A stretch of DNA of 64,000 nt from Adiantum capillus-veneris (taxonomy: Eukaryota; Streptophyta; Polypodiopsida; Polypodiales; Pteridaceae): the NCBI GenBank assembly GCA_014529385.2, contig CM043945.1:145063741-145127740 (forward strand), in the 5' to 3' direction. Positions within the stretch are counted from its first letter, which is position 1. Every line of letters begins with the position of its first letter. Shown one piece after another: positions 34,394 to 45,631 of the stretch. A model generated the notes under the pieces. That model searched no databases and was not told where the DNA came from. It was given only the letters and a program-made list of their open reading frames with translations. A program made the translations under genes and the position numbers.

Positions 34394-35040
34394 TTACCCT
34401 CTTTGTATTGTGTTGCTAGGTTCAATATGGTACCTTGGAGGTGGTGGCAATTGTTGCACTTCCAGTGGTCCGTACTGCCTTTTTCTCACATAATTTTGGT
34501 TATAGAAGCACTCACTAGTGTCATGGTTTGTGTATTTTTTTTCTATGGCACACCACTTCAACATTCTCGGGGCATTGGCTTCTTGTGGTTGCCACGGTTT
34601 CATATTAGGATTTGGCATGTAGGTCTAATTCATTCTACGGAGCACTACGTTTTGCATTAGATTTACTGGTGGTAGAAGAGGCACTGCTCGTATTGGTCTC
34701 TACATCCTCAGTTACCTTGTCGTATATTTTGCAATTTTCAACCAGGTACAATGCTTCCCTAGTGACTTGTTTGAATGTTGTGCATGCTTTTAGGCGTAAG
34801 TTCTTTTTGAGAGTTTTGTTTCTCAAGGCCTTGATAAAGAGAACCGATAAGCAATCATCCTATGGTAACTCTTGCACTGGAAATCTTTCAATGTATTGCT
34901 TGAAACGAAGTGAAGCTTCATCTCAGCTTTGTTCACTTTTTTATTTTCTTTTTGTTTGAAGGCATAGATTTTAGAAACCATTGCCATGCAGCTTTGTTCC
35001 CATGCTAAGAAAGATACCAAAAAGATACACATTGAACTTA
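34394..35040 (-). pseudogene. Ty3-B gag relic
   Basis: NKTLKKNLRLKACTTFKQVTREA and LYLVENCKIYDKV (about 34820-34640) and the zinc-binding WCAIEKKYTNHDTSECFY (about 34560-34510) are Ty3 gag marks. The protease and reverse transcriptase expected between gag and RNase H are gone, so an internal deletion is present near 34270-34390. Confidence 0.65.
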
Positions 35041-35740
35041 TTTGAAGCTTACTTGATTAATGATCAGTGTCAGGATTGATAACAAGCTATTTTTACGGTT
35101 AATGTATGCCATATCCGATTTTAAAGGGCCAATAGATGCCTTAATGACGCTAAAAAGGAGTATGTGTGAAGTGATTACATATGGAAGATTATGATCTAGA
35201 ACTTTAGTACTTAAAGTGCTCTATCGGTTTGTCTTTACTGCTCGTCGATTGGAGCTACGATAAAGAAGTTATGTTAGTTTGAAGTTTGGGCCAATTGCAT
35301 ATCTGTACCGGATTAGGCAACTACAGTTGAGGTAATATGAAGTGAATACATGATCTTGAACTGCTCACTTTGTGGAGTGCGTCATTATTTTTAGATCAAT
35401 GATCGGAGTTACGATTACCAAGATATCGCCAGATTAAATTTCACCAGGGGCCAGTTCTGTACCAGCCTGATCCACTCGATCGGTGTGCCATCTGGGAATT
35501 TTTGACTTCGACCAAGTTCTAGAAAGTTATCTTTTGTAGTGCACTAATAATTCTATATATCAGAGGACTTGAACTCGGCACTACTTTAGTCAATATCTGT
35601 GTTATCACTATGCATTGGCAATGCTTTATTGATATGGTGCCCTTACAAAAGCACATTAAGCTCTTGATGAGATTTTATGCAAGATGCAGAGTCTTGGAGC
35701 GTGTTGATTGCAAGACATGCCCAACAAGCACTCACTTTGA
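35041..35740 (+). pseudogene. Second PPR-flank relic, paralogous to 13290-14300
   Basis: Matches 13260-13700 (TTAAAGGGCC, GCTAAAAAGGAGTATG, GTGCTCTA) and again near 35637-35700 (ATGGTGCCCTTACAAAAGCA). The PPR-coding middle is largely replaced by a tRNA-like insert. Confidence 0.5.
35555..35625 (-). repeat. tRNA-like / SINE candidate
   Basis: The minus strand reads CATAGTGATAACACAG, then about 25 bp later GAGTTCAAGTCC, close to Pol III A- and B-box spacing and sequence. A complete cloverleaf is not supported. Confidence 0.35.
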
Positions 35741-36299
35741 CTTCAAAATCCAATTTTTACAATGAACATCATATTAGTGAATTTGGGAATTTTTCAATTT
35801 TCCACTTTCAAAATGAGCTTAAGATTTTACTGCATGGCCAAATCTTAGCCCTAGTTTTGAGAGCATGGCTCAAAAGAGATTTTCAAGTAGTTGGCCTTAA
35901 AAGATAGTTTGAGATTTTTCCATACAACCAGATCTTTAAGACACTTGTGGTTCCCAAATTGGCTCTAAAGTCTCAAACTTTCTAATATGGTGTTAATGTC
36001 TCACCATGTACAAGTGATGCACTATGACCACAACTCATCCCCTAGCACAAAGAGCTAGTTTTTTGCCTTAAAGAATGGAAAGCAACATACACATGCACAT
36101 GAGGCATCCACATCCATTTGTGAGGTTCCATATATCACATGACATCATTCCAACAACATAAACATGATGCAAAACAGCTCCGTCACTTTGATTAACCATA
36201 AACATAACTTCACATATATGCAAAAAAACAACTTTTTGTCATTTTTGGGTGCATGCATAACGCGCAAATGAAAGTATTTGACCTCAAACCAATGCATCA
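35741..36299. other. No gene seen
   Basis: AT-rich sequence without a convincing ORF or repeat match inside the window. Confidence 0.5.
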
Positions 36300-37220
36300 A
36301 GCTTAGATGTATAATGGATACATGTGGATTGAGTCTCTTGCCATGTGGTAGCCTCTTGGGATCTCCCCTTGAAGCTTCTCAGAATTCCACCAAAAAACCA
36401 CCAAGAAATTGGTCTTTTTTCCCAAAGTTTCTCCTCATGCCATTTGCTGGCCTCTAGTCACCACTCTGTAAATCCACTATCCAATCTTGCATTACCATAT
36501 ATAAACCACATCAATCCTGATTCACCTCAACATCAATACAACCTTGAACCAAGCATCTCAAAATGGGAAAAATTCATTTGGCATTGCTCCACCGCCAACT
36601 GGCACAAATTTCTACTTGCAATAACTTGTCGACCAGGACTCAATTTGACATGCCTCCACTTTCTATGGCCTTCATACACCCTAACAAGGAACCAAAAATA
36701 TCACATGGCACACCGATCAAGGTGACCAAACTGGCACAAAACTAGTCTCCTCGATGAAACTTCAACTAGCAAATAACTTGACATTCAGGACTCCAAATGA
36801 TGATTTGAAAAGACGGACATGCTTCACATAGCAAGAGCTTCAAGCCCATGAATTCACATTAGCTTTGACCACATGTCTCCATGTGCCTTATCCGTCTCAG
36901 GTCTACAAGCACCTCCAACTTCAAAGCTCCATATCTTGCACATCGTGGCTCAGTTTGATTAGCAATCTGGACTTATTCATTTAGCACTTCAAGCTCTACA
37001 TTTCTAAGCAAAAAGGTTGCACCTTGAACCTCTTTAATTTGCCACCAAATTGGCCCTTTCTAGAGCCCTTCTTGACCTATAAACCACATCAACCATACAC
37101 ATTAGCTGCTACCTATCTACCCAAGACCCTTGTAGCTACTCTAGCCCACTGCCATGCATCTTCTAGATTGCACATACCTGGTTGTGCCATCTTCTATGGT
37201 TGACATACTTTTCCTACACC
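36300..37220 (-). repeat. Diverged fragment of an LTR-A-like repeat
   Basis: Blocks such as CATGTGGTAGCCTCTTG, TTCAAGCCCATGAATTCAC and CTCCATATCTTGCAC follow the same order as in 9970-11220 (CGTGTGGTAGCTCTA, TTCAGGCCCATGCATTCAC, GTCATATCTTTCATC). It is much more diverged than the two LTRs of element A. Confidence 0.45.
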
Positions 37221-38499
37221 AATATTAGTAGACTAAATCTAATGTTTGAGTTTGTTAATGATGACTGTTTTTTGATATTCCGACCATATAAGAGTGTTCT
37301 TAGATTCTAGGGAGTTTTGGCATGCTCTATTGCAGTTTCTAGGACCTTGATCATGATGGATCTTGATTTTGTTACCTCCTTGGATTGCAAAAAAACGTGG
37401 TAGTCTAGTGCCTCCAATTTTCTTAGACCTCCTCTTAAAGCTTTGTAGCATTTGGACATTGATTGAGTGCTAAAATAGGTCGATGACTGAGTGCGGTGAC
37501 ATTAGACATAGGCAGGTTACAAGATCCTAGAGTGATAGATTTGCATGTGCTAGAGATATTTGTGTTCCGTAGGTTCACGAGGTTGACACCCTTAAAGAGT
37601 CTCCATGCCCCATCTGAGTCTCTTTCCGGAGTATTGACATTATGTTAGTGTCAAAAAGCTATGTTATAGATGTCCATCGCGATGACCTTAATTTTGATTT
37701 CTACTTTATTTACACTTTAGCAATCAAGCTGCTAGACACGGAGTTTAGTGTTTGGTAAAGTCTAGTACTCTAGGACTTGCTACATCTATTCTTGAGAGGT
37801 AAAGAGAGGTGTGAGTGAGATAGCCAAAAACATTTCATTCTTTGATTTTCTTGCTACTTTCAAAGTATTTACTCCATTTTGTTTGTTTTTGTTTCATGTT
37901 TCATTTCAATACTTAGGAATAGGATAAGTAGAAACTACCACCATCAAATTTTGGCAAAAAGATCATAGAAAAAAGGGTGAAAACCATATTTTGGATGAAA
38001 CAACCATAAACTCTAAAAATTTAAAAATTTGATAGTAAAAAATCCAAAGCTTATTTAAATTCAAAAATAAGTGCAAAAAGGGTATAATCAAACCATAGGG
38101 AGTGAATCTGGTAAGTTTCATGTAGATTGGTACAGGAACATGGATCGTGATCCATGACCCTTTCAGACAAACTAGGAAAAAACTGATACTAAAGAATTTT
38201 GTTGGGTTTTAAATCTCTAGATACACTTTTGGTGAAAAAATTGACACAAAAACTCAACCAAATCAAGAAAATTAGGTAAAGACTGATATCAGTGATAGCA
38301 CTAGTCAGTGAGAGCATAGTGGTGTTCTCAAAATTCAATTTGGACTTAAATTTTGCAAATTAAAATATGTAAATCTATAGCCACAAAGTGAATTTTATAC
38401 AGGTTCTATGGATTAGAGTTGCGCAGTGAGTCACCTTTGGTCGGAGGACTAAATGCACCATAAAAGGTAACATGTCAGAGTTGAACAAGATTTGTTTTA
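37221..38499. other. Unassigned DNA with one palindrome
   Basis: No credible gene. The palindrome at 38139 and the style of its flanks suggest a third fragment of the palindrome-bearing repeat. Confidence 0.4.
38139..38156. repeat. Palindrome variant CATGGATCGTGATCCATG
   Basis: Same motif as at 16277, here 20 kb away. Confidence 0.9.
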
Positions 38500-38609
38500 T
38501 TGATGTATTTGCGTTCAAACAAATTTTATCAAAGTAGAAATAGTAGTAATAGAGACCAATCAAGCCATATTTCAACCGAGGGTAGTGTCAATCAAGGAAC
38601 CATACCCAC
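38500..38609 (+). pseudogene. 5' half of an open frame split by E1
   Basis: Reads SRNSSNRDQSSHISTEGSV up to the E1 target site. The same frame resumes at 49896 with LGANLEESLSDTSLERSYTY. Function not recognised. Confidence 0.4.
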
Positions 38610-40315
38610 TGATAGCTATTTTTTGGCTCTCTGTGATTGCCATAGTGAGTTATCCCCCCCTATCAAATCACTCAAACACTGTGGTTATCCTCACCCTTTC
38701 ACTGTATATAGGTGCGTGTGAGTTAGGGGACTTTTCCCATATCTCCTTACTGAAATAAAAAACCCTCAATTAGCTAAGCATTGGGCTAGTTGAGCCAAAA
38801 AAATAAAAAATATAAGTATATTATGGCCCATGCGTATGTAAATATTTCTTTGTATATAGGGCCTAAATAAAAGATTTTTTCATAATTATTTTGGTATTTA
38901 TTTAAATATTTCTACCTAGGTGTGTGTTATTTATGCTCTGTACATTGCCTCACCATTACCACAATTTTTCTTACCATTTTTCATACTCTTTATTCCATAT
39001 AGAAATAATTTCATGTAAGCTTCTCTTATATTTGGTGTAACTCCACCCCAACAAAAATCCAAAAAAACTAGTTTTATTTATGTGTATATTTTTTCACTAT
39101 TGTGATTTTTCCCTTCCTACATCTATTTTGTTTTTTTTCTAAAAAATTAGAACACCAAAAATATTTATCTTTTTATGATAGCCTCATAATGAGAGAGATT
39201 TCTTTTGACCCCTTTATATTTTTTCCACTCATATTATTTATATTTGACATGTACATATTTTTTGGACCCCTCAATATTTGATTTTCTTAGTTGTACTATT
39301 CACTTATATCATGATCTCAACAATATCTTCAATTATAGACCTACCAAATAAGGTCAAGGGTAGGTGGCATGCATACATGCACTATGGAGGGCTCACTCTT
39401 GGAGGTATTCAAAAGAATCATCCAAAGAAGGACCCCACAAAGACCTTGTGCAGTGGAAAAAAACGATCGGTTTTGCTGAATTTTTAAAGTTCACTTGCTC
39501 TCCGAATTTGAAAAGGTGATACAAACAAAAGTTATAGCTCGTGGGCTGAAATTTTGCCTCAAATTTTTTCATATTTTTTGGAGCTACGAGCTGTGAGCTA
39601 TGATTTTATTAGTGGACCCCAATTTTCCCATGTTATGCAGCCACACTCTCTCTTCCACTTTATCATTTTCCTCTTTCAGACACACTTCTCCACTCATCAT
39701 CCCCACCTCTCTCACCACTCCTCTCTGCACCCTACTCACCTTCTCCTCAACCTTGAAGAATAAGAGAAACCATGGTGAACTCATACCTCCCACACACAAT
39801 TCCATTCCAAAATTGACCACCTAGTCTCATTTTTCCTCCTCCAATTTACCCATATCTATCAAAAAAACCACAAAATTCAGCCTCTTCTCTTAAAAGATAG
39901 CATCATGGTGGTTGATTACTCAGCTTCAATTACCTTGTCTCTCAAGGAAGGTCAAGAGTGGAGAAAAAATGTACCGTCAAAGCTAGTGGACCGTCAACAA
40001 GCGTCAAAATTGGCCCTACTCAAGACACTTGGAGCATCAACCTTGTAAGAAATCCACCTTTTCTTACCTCTTAAGAGTTTTTCTTCCTTATTTGTATCCT
40101 ACATGGATACTCACATTGTAAATATCCAATTCCATTTGTAAATTAATACTAACTCTACTAACACTAACCCACTATGAAAAGTCCTATCACCTCCATTTCT
40201 CTCCTCTCTCTTTCCCCACCAACTTCTTGATAATTCCAAGCAAAAGAAATTAGATAAATTGCTGAAAATCTAACCCAACCATGGTTAGAGGAGTAACCCT
40301 AGCCTTCAAAATTGC

Positions 40316-40324
40316 TATAAAAGG
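40316..40324 (+). promoter_or_regulatory. E1 5' LTR TATA box
   Basis: TATAAAAGG, conserved at 48894 in the 3' LTR and at about 52076 in E2; the likely U3 promoter. Confidence 0.7.
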
Positions 40325-40979
40325 AGGGTGTAGCTAGCACAAAAGGGGGAGCCATAAGCAAGAGCACTATGCTATCGCTTGAGAAGCCAAGCTCAACCTC
40401 TCTAGAAGGAGCTCTTGAGTGGAAGCTCATTGTCTTATGCATATGCATGTGTTGTAATAGGGGATTAGCAAGGGAACTCTATGCCATTGTAAGAGAGAGA
40501 GTGATCATTCAATTGAGGGTAGGAAATCTATCATTTCTCCTACTAGTGTAAGCCCAACATTTGCTGAATCAAGGAGGGTGGATTTGGACTAAGCTTGGAT
40601 ACTTTGTCTCCCTTCCAACGTGAAGTAATGGACAACAATGATGCGTAAGTGTCTTGGTGTTTTTTTGTTAAGTTCTTGATAGCTTGTCTCTGGTGTTGTC
40701 ATCAATCTAGCCATAAATCCCACATACTGTAAGAGGGCGACAGGGTGGAGAGGACTCCCCTCGCTTTAAGACAGTGATTGGGGTGGCTTTTCTTGTGATG
40801 TGTTGTGGTGAAATTTACGCAATCTATGTTGAACAAATACTAATCTCACTTTGATTTGTCATGATAGATTTGTAAGAAGGTATTAATGCAACAAGCACCC
40901 CCTCCCCCTTTCTCTCTCTTTCTTAAATATATAGTTGTGTTTGCTTGATCATTGCCGATACGTTTCAAAGCAGCCCGAG

Positions 40980-40981
<2 letters not shown>

Positions 40982-41056
<75 letters not shown>
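40982..41056. repeat. (CT)n in E1 5' LTR
   Basis: About 75 bp of pure CT downstream of the TATA box, probably within the transcribed leader; 83 bp in the 3' LTR. Confidence 0.95.
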
Positions 41057-41059
<3 letters not shown>

Positions 41060-41320
41060 TTTTAGTGTGTGAGAGTGTTCCATTGGTGTTAGGGTTAGTG
41101 TAAATTCCTTGCTTGTTTGTGGGTTGCTCTAACGATTCTCCTCTTTTGCGTCCTAGTTCGCTCTTAAACTAGGTGGTGCCCCTTGTGTAGTTGGGATTTG
41201 GCTGTGGGTTTGTTGTTTTGGTTTGTGTTGTGTTGTGCCCCAGCCCCATTGAGCAGCACGGGAGACTTGAAGGGTGTCTAGAGGCCACTCTTGTTGTTGC
41301 CCGCCCCGGACTGTTTCAAA

Positions 41321-41340
41321 TTGGTGCCCCCACTGAGGAC
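41321..41340 (+). other. E1 primer-binding-site candidate
   Basis: TTGGTGCCCCCACTGAGGAC begins 2 nt after the 5' LTR and recurs in E2 and element A. The tRNA was not identified. Confidence 0.65.
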
Positions 41341-41394
41341 AGGCTTGTGTATGTTTTGTGAAGGCTCAACCTTTAGCATAATCAAGTAGCTTGC

Positions 41395-41607
41395 ATGAAT
41401 CACAAGAATTTGTACGATCCCTTCATTCCCATTGCAAGGAAAAAGGTACACATAATTGTTAGTACTAAGTTGCAATTTCAACATGTAATTCGTAGAATTT
41501 TAGGTCCTCTTAGGTTCGCCGAGATAAACACTTTGGTAAATCCTTTTATTTTGCCTCTCATTAGGTACGATATTAGCTTGGACGTCTATATTTTTGTGTT
41601 ATTTTAA
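41395..41607 (+). CDS. Small ORF a upstream of gag (70 aa)
   Basis: Begins MNHKNLYDPFIPIARKK and ends YDISLDVYIFVLF. It lies between the primer-binding site and gag. The E2 copy at 53065-53277 has the same length, start and stop. It aligns along its whole length with small ORF b (shared pattern I..V..K..FQ, G..R..EI, NP.ILPLI.Y, DV.IF.L), so the two arose by tandem duplication. No known domain recognised; no signal peptide or clear membrane segment. It could be a leader-encoded accessory protein or remnant of a larger 5' ORF. Confidence 0.5.
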   Translation: MNHKNLYDPFIPIARKKVHIIVSTKLQFQHVIRRILGPLRFAEINTLVNPFILPLIRYDISLDVYIFVLF

Positions 41608-41628
41608 GCATTAGGACATGCATAGGCC

Positions 41629-41847
41629 ATGGATAATGGCCCAGGAATAGAGGTTTTTCCCTTTCATTTTACTCCAGACATTAGAATAAACGTTGCAATT
41701 AGTAAGAAAATCCATTTTCAACAACGTATGGTGTTCATGTTTGGTGCCCAAAGAGTAGGAGAAATTCTCGCATCACCAAACCCTGTCATCCTACCTCTTA
41801 TTGATTATCATAGGTCGTTTGATGTGAATATCTTTTTTTTGTTGTAG
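41629..41847 (+). CDS. Small ORF b upstream of gag (72 aa)
   Basis: Begins MDNGPGIEVFPFHFTPDI and contains VGEILASPNPVILPLIDY. It is in the same frame as ORF a, 21 nt after its TAA. The E2 copy (53299-53517) is intact; by hand I count about 7 replacement and 5 silent differences, hinting at some protein-level constraint. No family recognised. It is better conserved between E1 and E2 than ORF a. Confidence 0.55.
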   Translation: MDNGPGIEVFPFHFTPDIRINVAISKKIHFQQRMVFMFGAQRVGEILASPNPVILPLIDYHRSFDVNIFFLL

Positions 41848-41932
41848 AATAGATTGCAAGCTAGAAAACATTATTGTGTAAATCTTTTTAAGAAAGAAAA
41901 ACAAAAACGGGTGTCACTTTGAAATGAATTCA

Positions 41933-43414
41933 ATGGAAAGCCAATGCCAAATGTCTGGGTATCCTCTTTTCTTTGGAGAGCCTGGAGAGGATGCAGAATT
42001 ATTTTTAGCGAATTTCAAGATGTCTTGCCGTATCAAGAAGATAATAACTGATCAAGAACGTGTATAAATGTTTGAGGTGGTCCTTAGGAAAGATGCTAGC
42101 ACTTGGTTTGACTCTTTGCCTGAGGAAGTTAAGGGGAATTACACAGAAGTTTTGAATCATTTCAAGAAATACTTCTTTGATCCCCAAAACACTCAAAAAT
42201 TATGGCAAAACATTGTTTCTCATAAGCAAAAAGACTTAGATGACTACTACTTGTACAAGCAAGAGTTTCTACGTCTTTGGGCTCTATGGATACGAAATGT
42301 TGCTAACCCTGGTGATGGTGCAAAATTTCTAAAGAAGGAGAGGTTCATAGCCGGACTCTTTCCTAACCTTAAGGTAAAAGTTGAGGCGGGTGCACCTGCT
42401 ACCTTTGATGCAGCTGAAACTAGGGCTGCTGAGAAATATAGGAAACTCAAGTGCTTAAGGAGAGAGGTTCCAAAAGAAGGTCTTAGACCCAAAGGTAAGT
42501 CACAAGCATCAACATCGAGGGAGCTTCCTGAGGTAACGGCGGAAGTAATTGAGAAGTTAAACGAATCTTTAAGCAGCCTGTCAATTCACCTTGCACAAGC
42601 TGTAGGTCCAAAGGGACAAGCAAAGAAGTCTGAAGAGCGAGATCCACGACCTAGGAGATTCTTGCAATGTTGGAATTGCGGAGAGTCTGGACATGGGATG
42701 TATAATTGTCCTTGGCCCCGTGGGGAGCCAGGGAGACCTAACTTGAATTACCCAGTGATGAATGCAGGTGAAGGAACTTGTCAACAACCAAGGCTTCTAC
42801 AAAGACCAAATGGACCAAGACCACCTCCACAAGGGGTAGAAGGAGTTCCACCTTTGCCAGATCCAAATGTGCATGTGGTAGAGGTGACAAACTCAAATGA
42901 GGTTGACATGGAAGCAAATGGCATTAAGCGTGTCCGAGGAAAAGGTAAAGAGAAAGAGGGTGTCCCATCACAGAGTGACCATGGACAAGGCAAGAAGGCA
43001 AAGGAGACCAAGGAAGCTAAGAGGACTCGACGTCGTATCAATCTCCAAGACTTCCCTCTTGGACATGGTATGGCTCCATACAACCTGTTGGAAGACATGC
43101 AAGGTAAGGGTCCTGATATCTCATGGCCTCAGTTTCTTGCATTATGCCCACAAGTTAGGAGGGATTTAACAAAGGCAGTTAGCACTAGGAGAAAGGTAAA
43201 AGAGAGTTTTCCTGTTGTAAAAATTGCACATGCTGAAATGAACGAGGATATTACACCTGTGCTAGATTGTTACATAAAAGGAAGATTGGTTAGGAAAGGT
43301 CTAGTGGATGGGGGTGCACAAATTTGCATCATGACAGAAGGGCTCATGCAAAGACTAGGCATGCACATCCATGAGACACCTGAAATCAAAGTGAAAATGG
43401 CAAACAATAGCTAG
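41933..43414 (+). pseudogene. E1 gag and start of protease
   Basis: The start ATG at 41933 (MESQCQMSGYPLFFGEPGED) is supported by E2, which begins at the same place. A TAA at 42065-42067 interrupts the frame where E2 has a sense codon. The gag core includes WFDSLPEEVKGNYTEVLNHF and FFDPQNTQKLW; the zinc knuckle CWNCGESGHGMYNC lies at about 42669-42710. After a charged linker the protease begins, GLVDGGAQICIMTEGL, with DGG in place of the usual DTG/DSG. A TAG at 43412-43414 falls inside the protease domain; the next block is in the same frame. Confidence 0.85.
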
Positions 43415-43447
43415 GCTAGGTGTGTAGGCATTTGTAAAAATGTTTTT

Positions 43448-45568
43448 GTGGAGGCCTTTGGCATTAAGAAGGCAGTGGATTTCTATGTCATGTCTACCAA
43501 GGGAAATGGTTACCCATTTATCCTAGGAAGACCATGGCTAATGAAAATGCGAGCTTTGCAAGATTGGGAGAGTGGAAAGCTAATTTGCAGGAATGAAAAT
43601 CACAAGAAGGTTGTCTTTGACATGAAGGAACAACGCCAAGAGGAGCTCCATGAAGAATCATCTCGAAGTGAGACGGAAGAAGATTGGACTGAAAACACTT
43701 CAGAAGAAGAAAGTAGCTACAGCATTACTGAAGAGGAGTCCTCCATTGAAGTCATGGGCGTAAGGTTTAAGCCAAGAAACCAAGAGACATCTTGTCAAGG
43801 CTTGGAGGAGGTAGGTCCTCAACAGAACGAAGGTGTTCAAGATGAAGGGATGCTGGAAGGTATGCTATCAACAACATTTACAAAGGATGAAAGAGAGGAG
43901 TTCAAATGTGTGCTAAGGAAGTTTCCTAGGCTGTTTGCTAAAGACTACACCGACGTGCGTGGGGTAGATGTTGATCAACACAAGATTGAGTTAAAGCCTG
44001 AGGCCACACCTAAAGCTCAGAAGCTACGAAGGCTAGGAGTTATAAAGGAGCAGGCTCTACTCAAGGAGGTAAGAAAGCTTCTAGCGGCAGGTTTCATTTA
44101 TCCAGTGGAGAATTCAGAGTGGGCCTCTCCTGTTGTTGTCACTCCTAAGAAAAATGGCAAGTGGAGGGTGTGTGTGGATTACCGTCCCCTCAATGAGGCA
44201 ACAAAAAGAGATCACTTTCCCCTCCCATTCCAGGATGAGATACTAAATGAGGTAGCTGGTCATGAGAAGTACATTGTGTGCGATGGTTACTCAGGTTACT
44301 TTCAAATAGGGATTGCATTGGAGGATCAATTGAAAACAACCTTTATCACTCCTTGGGGTTGTTATGCTTTTAGAGTCATGCCATTTGGTTTGACAAATGC
44401 TCCTGCAACATTCCAACGTTTCATGAACATGGTGTTTCAAGCATTCTTTGGAAAGTCAATTAGGGTGTTCGTTGATGATTTCTGCATTTATAGCTCAAAA
44501 TCATTGCATCTACAAAGGGTAGAAGAAGGTTTAAAGAAGCTCTACGACATGGGAGGTCAACTCAACCCCGACAAGTGCCACATAGGTGAGGATGAAGTGA
44601 TCTTGCTCGGTCACAAGGTTTCCTATAAAGGCATTGAGGTGGATCCTTCAAAGGCAAAGGCTCTTATTGAGCTACCATCACCCAAGAGTCTTAAGGAGGT
44701 CATCTCATTCATTCAAAAGGTGAAGTATATGTCACGCTTCATTCACTTAGCCTTGGAGTTGCTTCATCTTTTGCAAAAGTTGACACAACAAGTAGAATTT
44801 GCATGGTCTGATGAGATTGAAGAGTATTTTTGTAACATTAAAGTCATTTTGTCAGAGCTACCAACACTCATGCCTCCTTGTTGGGAGTACACATTCTTTG
44901 TTAGCTCTAGTGTTGGAAGGGAAACAATTGGTGCTGTGTTGCTACAACAAGATCCCCACAGTACAAGGATGCGACCCATCTACTTTGCTAGTAGGGTCAT
45001 GAATGCTTTGGAGAGAGACTACACAGAAGCAGAACTCATGAAGCTTTCTCTCATGTTTGCGATGAGAAAGTTTAGATCCTACCTGCTACCAAAACCTTTT
45101 GAAATTCTCACTGCAGAGAATTTGCTCCCTTGGGTGTCATCTCAAATGAATCTTAGTACTAGGATCTCAAAGTGGATTATGGAGTTGCAAGAGTTTCAAT
45201 ACTCTTTCAAGGTAGAAGATAGTGTGCATGCACAATTGGCAGGGATTCTCACTTATAGGGTGCATGAAAAGGAGATTAAGGTGCCTGAAGTAAAGACCCT
45301 ACCATTACCACCACCAAAAAGTATTCCTAATGCTTTTACCTTGTTCTTTGATGGAGCTTTTCGTCGAGCCACAGGAAAAGCAGGGGGAGGGCTAGTGTTG
45401 CTCAACCCAAGTGGAGAGGTGGTCATGAAAGAGAAGTTCAATCTACCAAGTTCAGCTAGCAACAATGAAGCAGAATACGACACACTAATTCATGGTTTGA
45501 AGATGTGCATTGGCCAAGGGATACAACGCCTCATGGTAAAGGGAGATGCACTTCTCATTGTTAAATAG
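43448..45568 (+). pseudogene. E1 pol: protease end, reverse transcriptase, RNase H, second RNase H
   Basis: The first ~35 residues close the protease (YPFILGRPWLMKM). An acidic linker follows, then reverse transcriptase with VVVTPKKNGKWRVCVDYRPL, FRVMPFGLTNAPATFQRFMN and the polymerase site FVDDF near residue 340. The connection/RNase H region follows (RPIYFASRVMNALERDYTEA). A second, archaeal-like RNase H starts with LFFDGAFRRATG and includes NNEAEY and KGDALLIV. The frame stops at TAG 45566-45568 and continues in frame at 45632. The 706-residue block itself has no other lesion. Confidence 0.9.
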
Positions 45569-45631
45569 ATTTTAGGCATTTGGGCATGCAAGAATGAAAG
45601 CTTAAGGACAAAAGTTCATGCCATTCGTAAG

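Larger units (their letters stand above)
38610..41318 (+). repeat. E1 5' LTR
   Basis: Starts TGATAGCTATTTTTTGGCTC, ends GACTGTTTCA. It contains a TATA box (40316) and a CT tract about 260 bp before its end. Small open frames inside it are shared by all LTR copies but look non-coding. Confidence 0.93.

Noticed and set aside
39278-40551. Small ORFs inside the E1 LTRs, repeated at 47.86-49.13 kb and partly at 51.0-51.6 kb
   Set aside because: Their conservation between the E1 LTRs follows from LTR identity; in E2 several differ in length, and they overlap promoter sequence.
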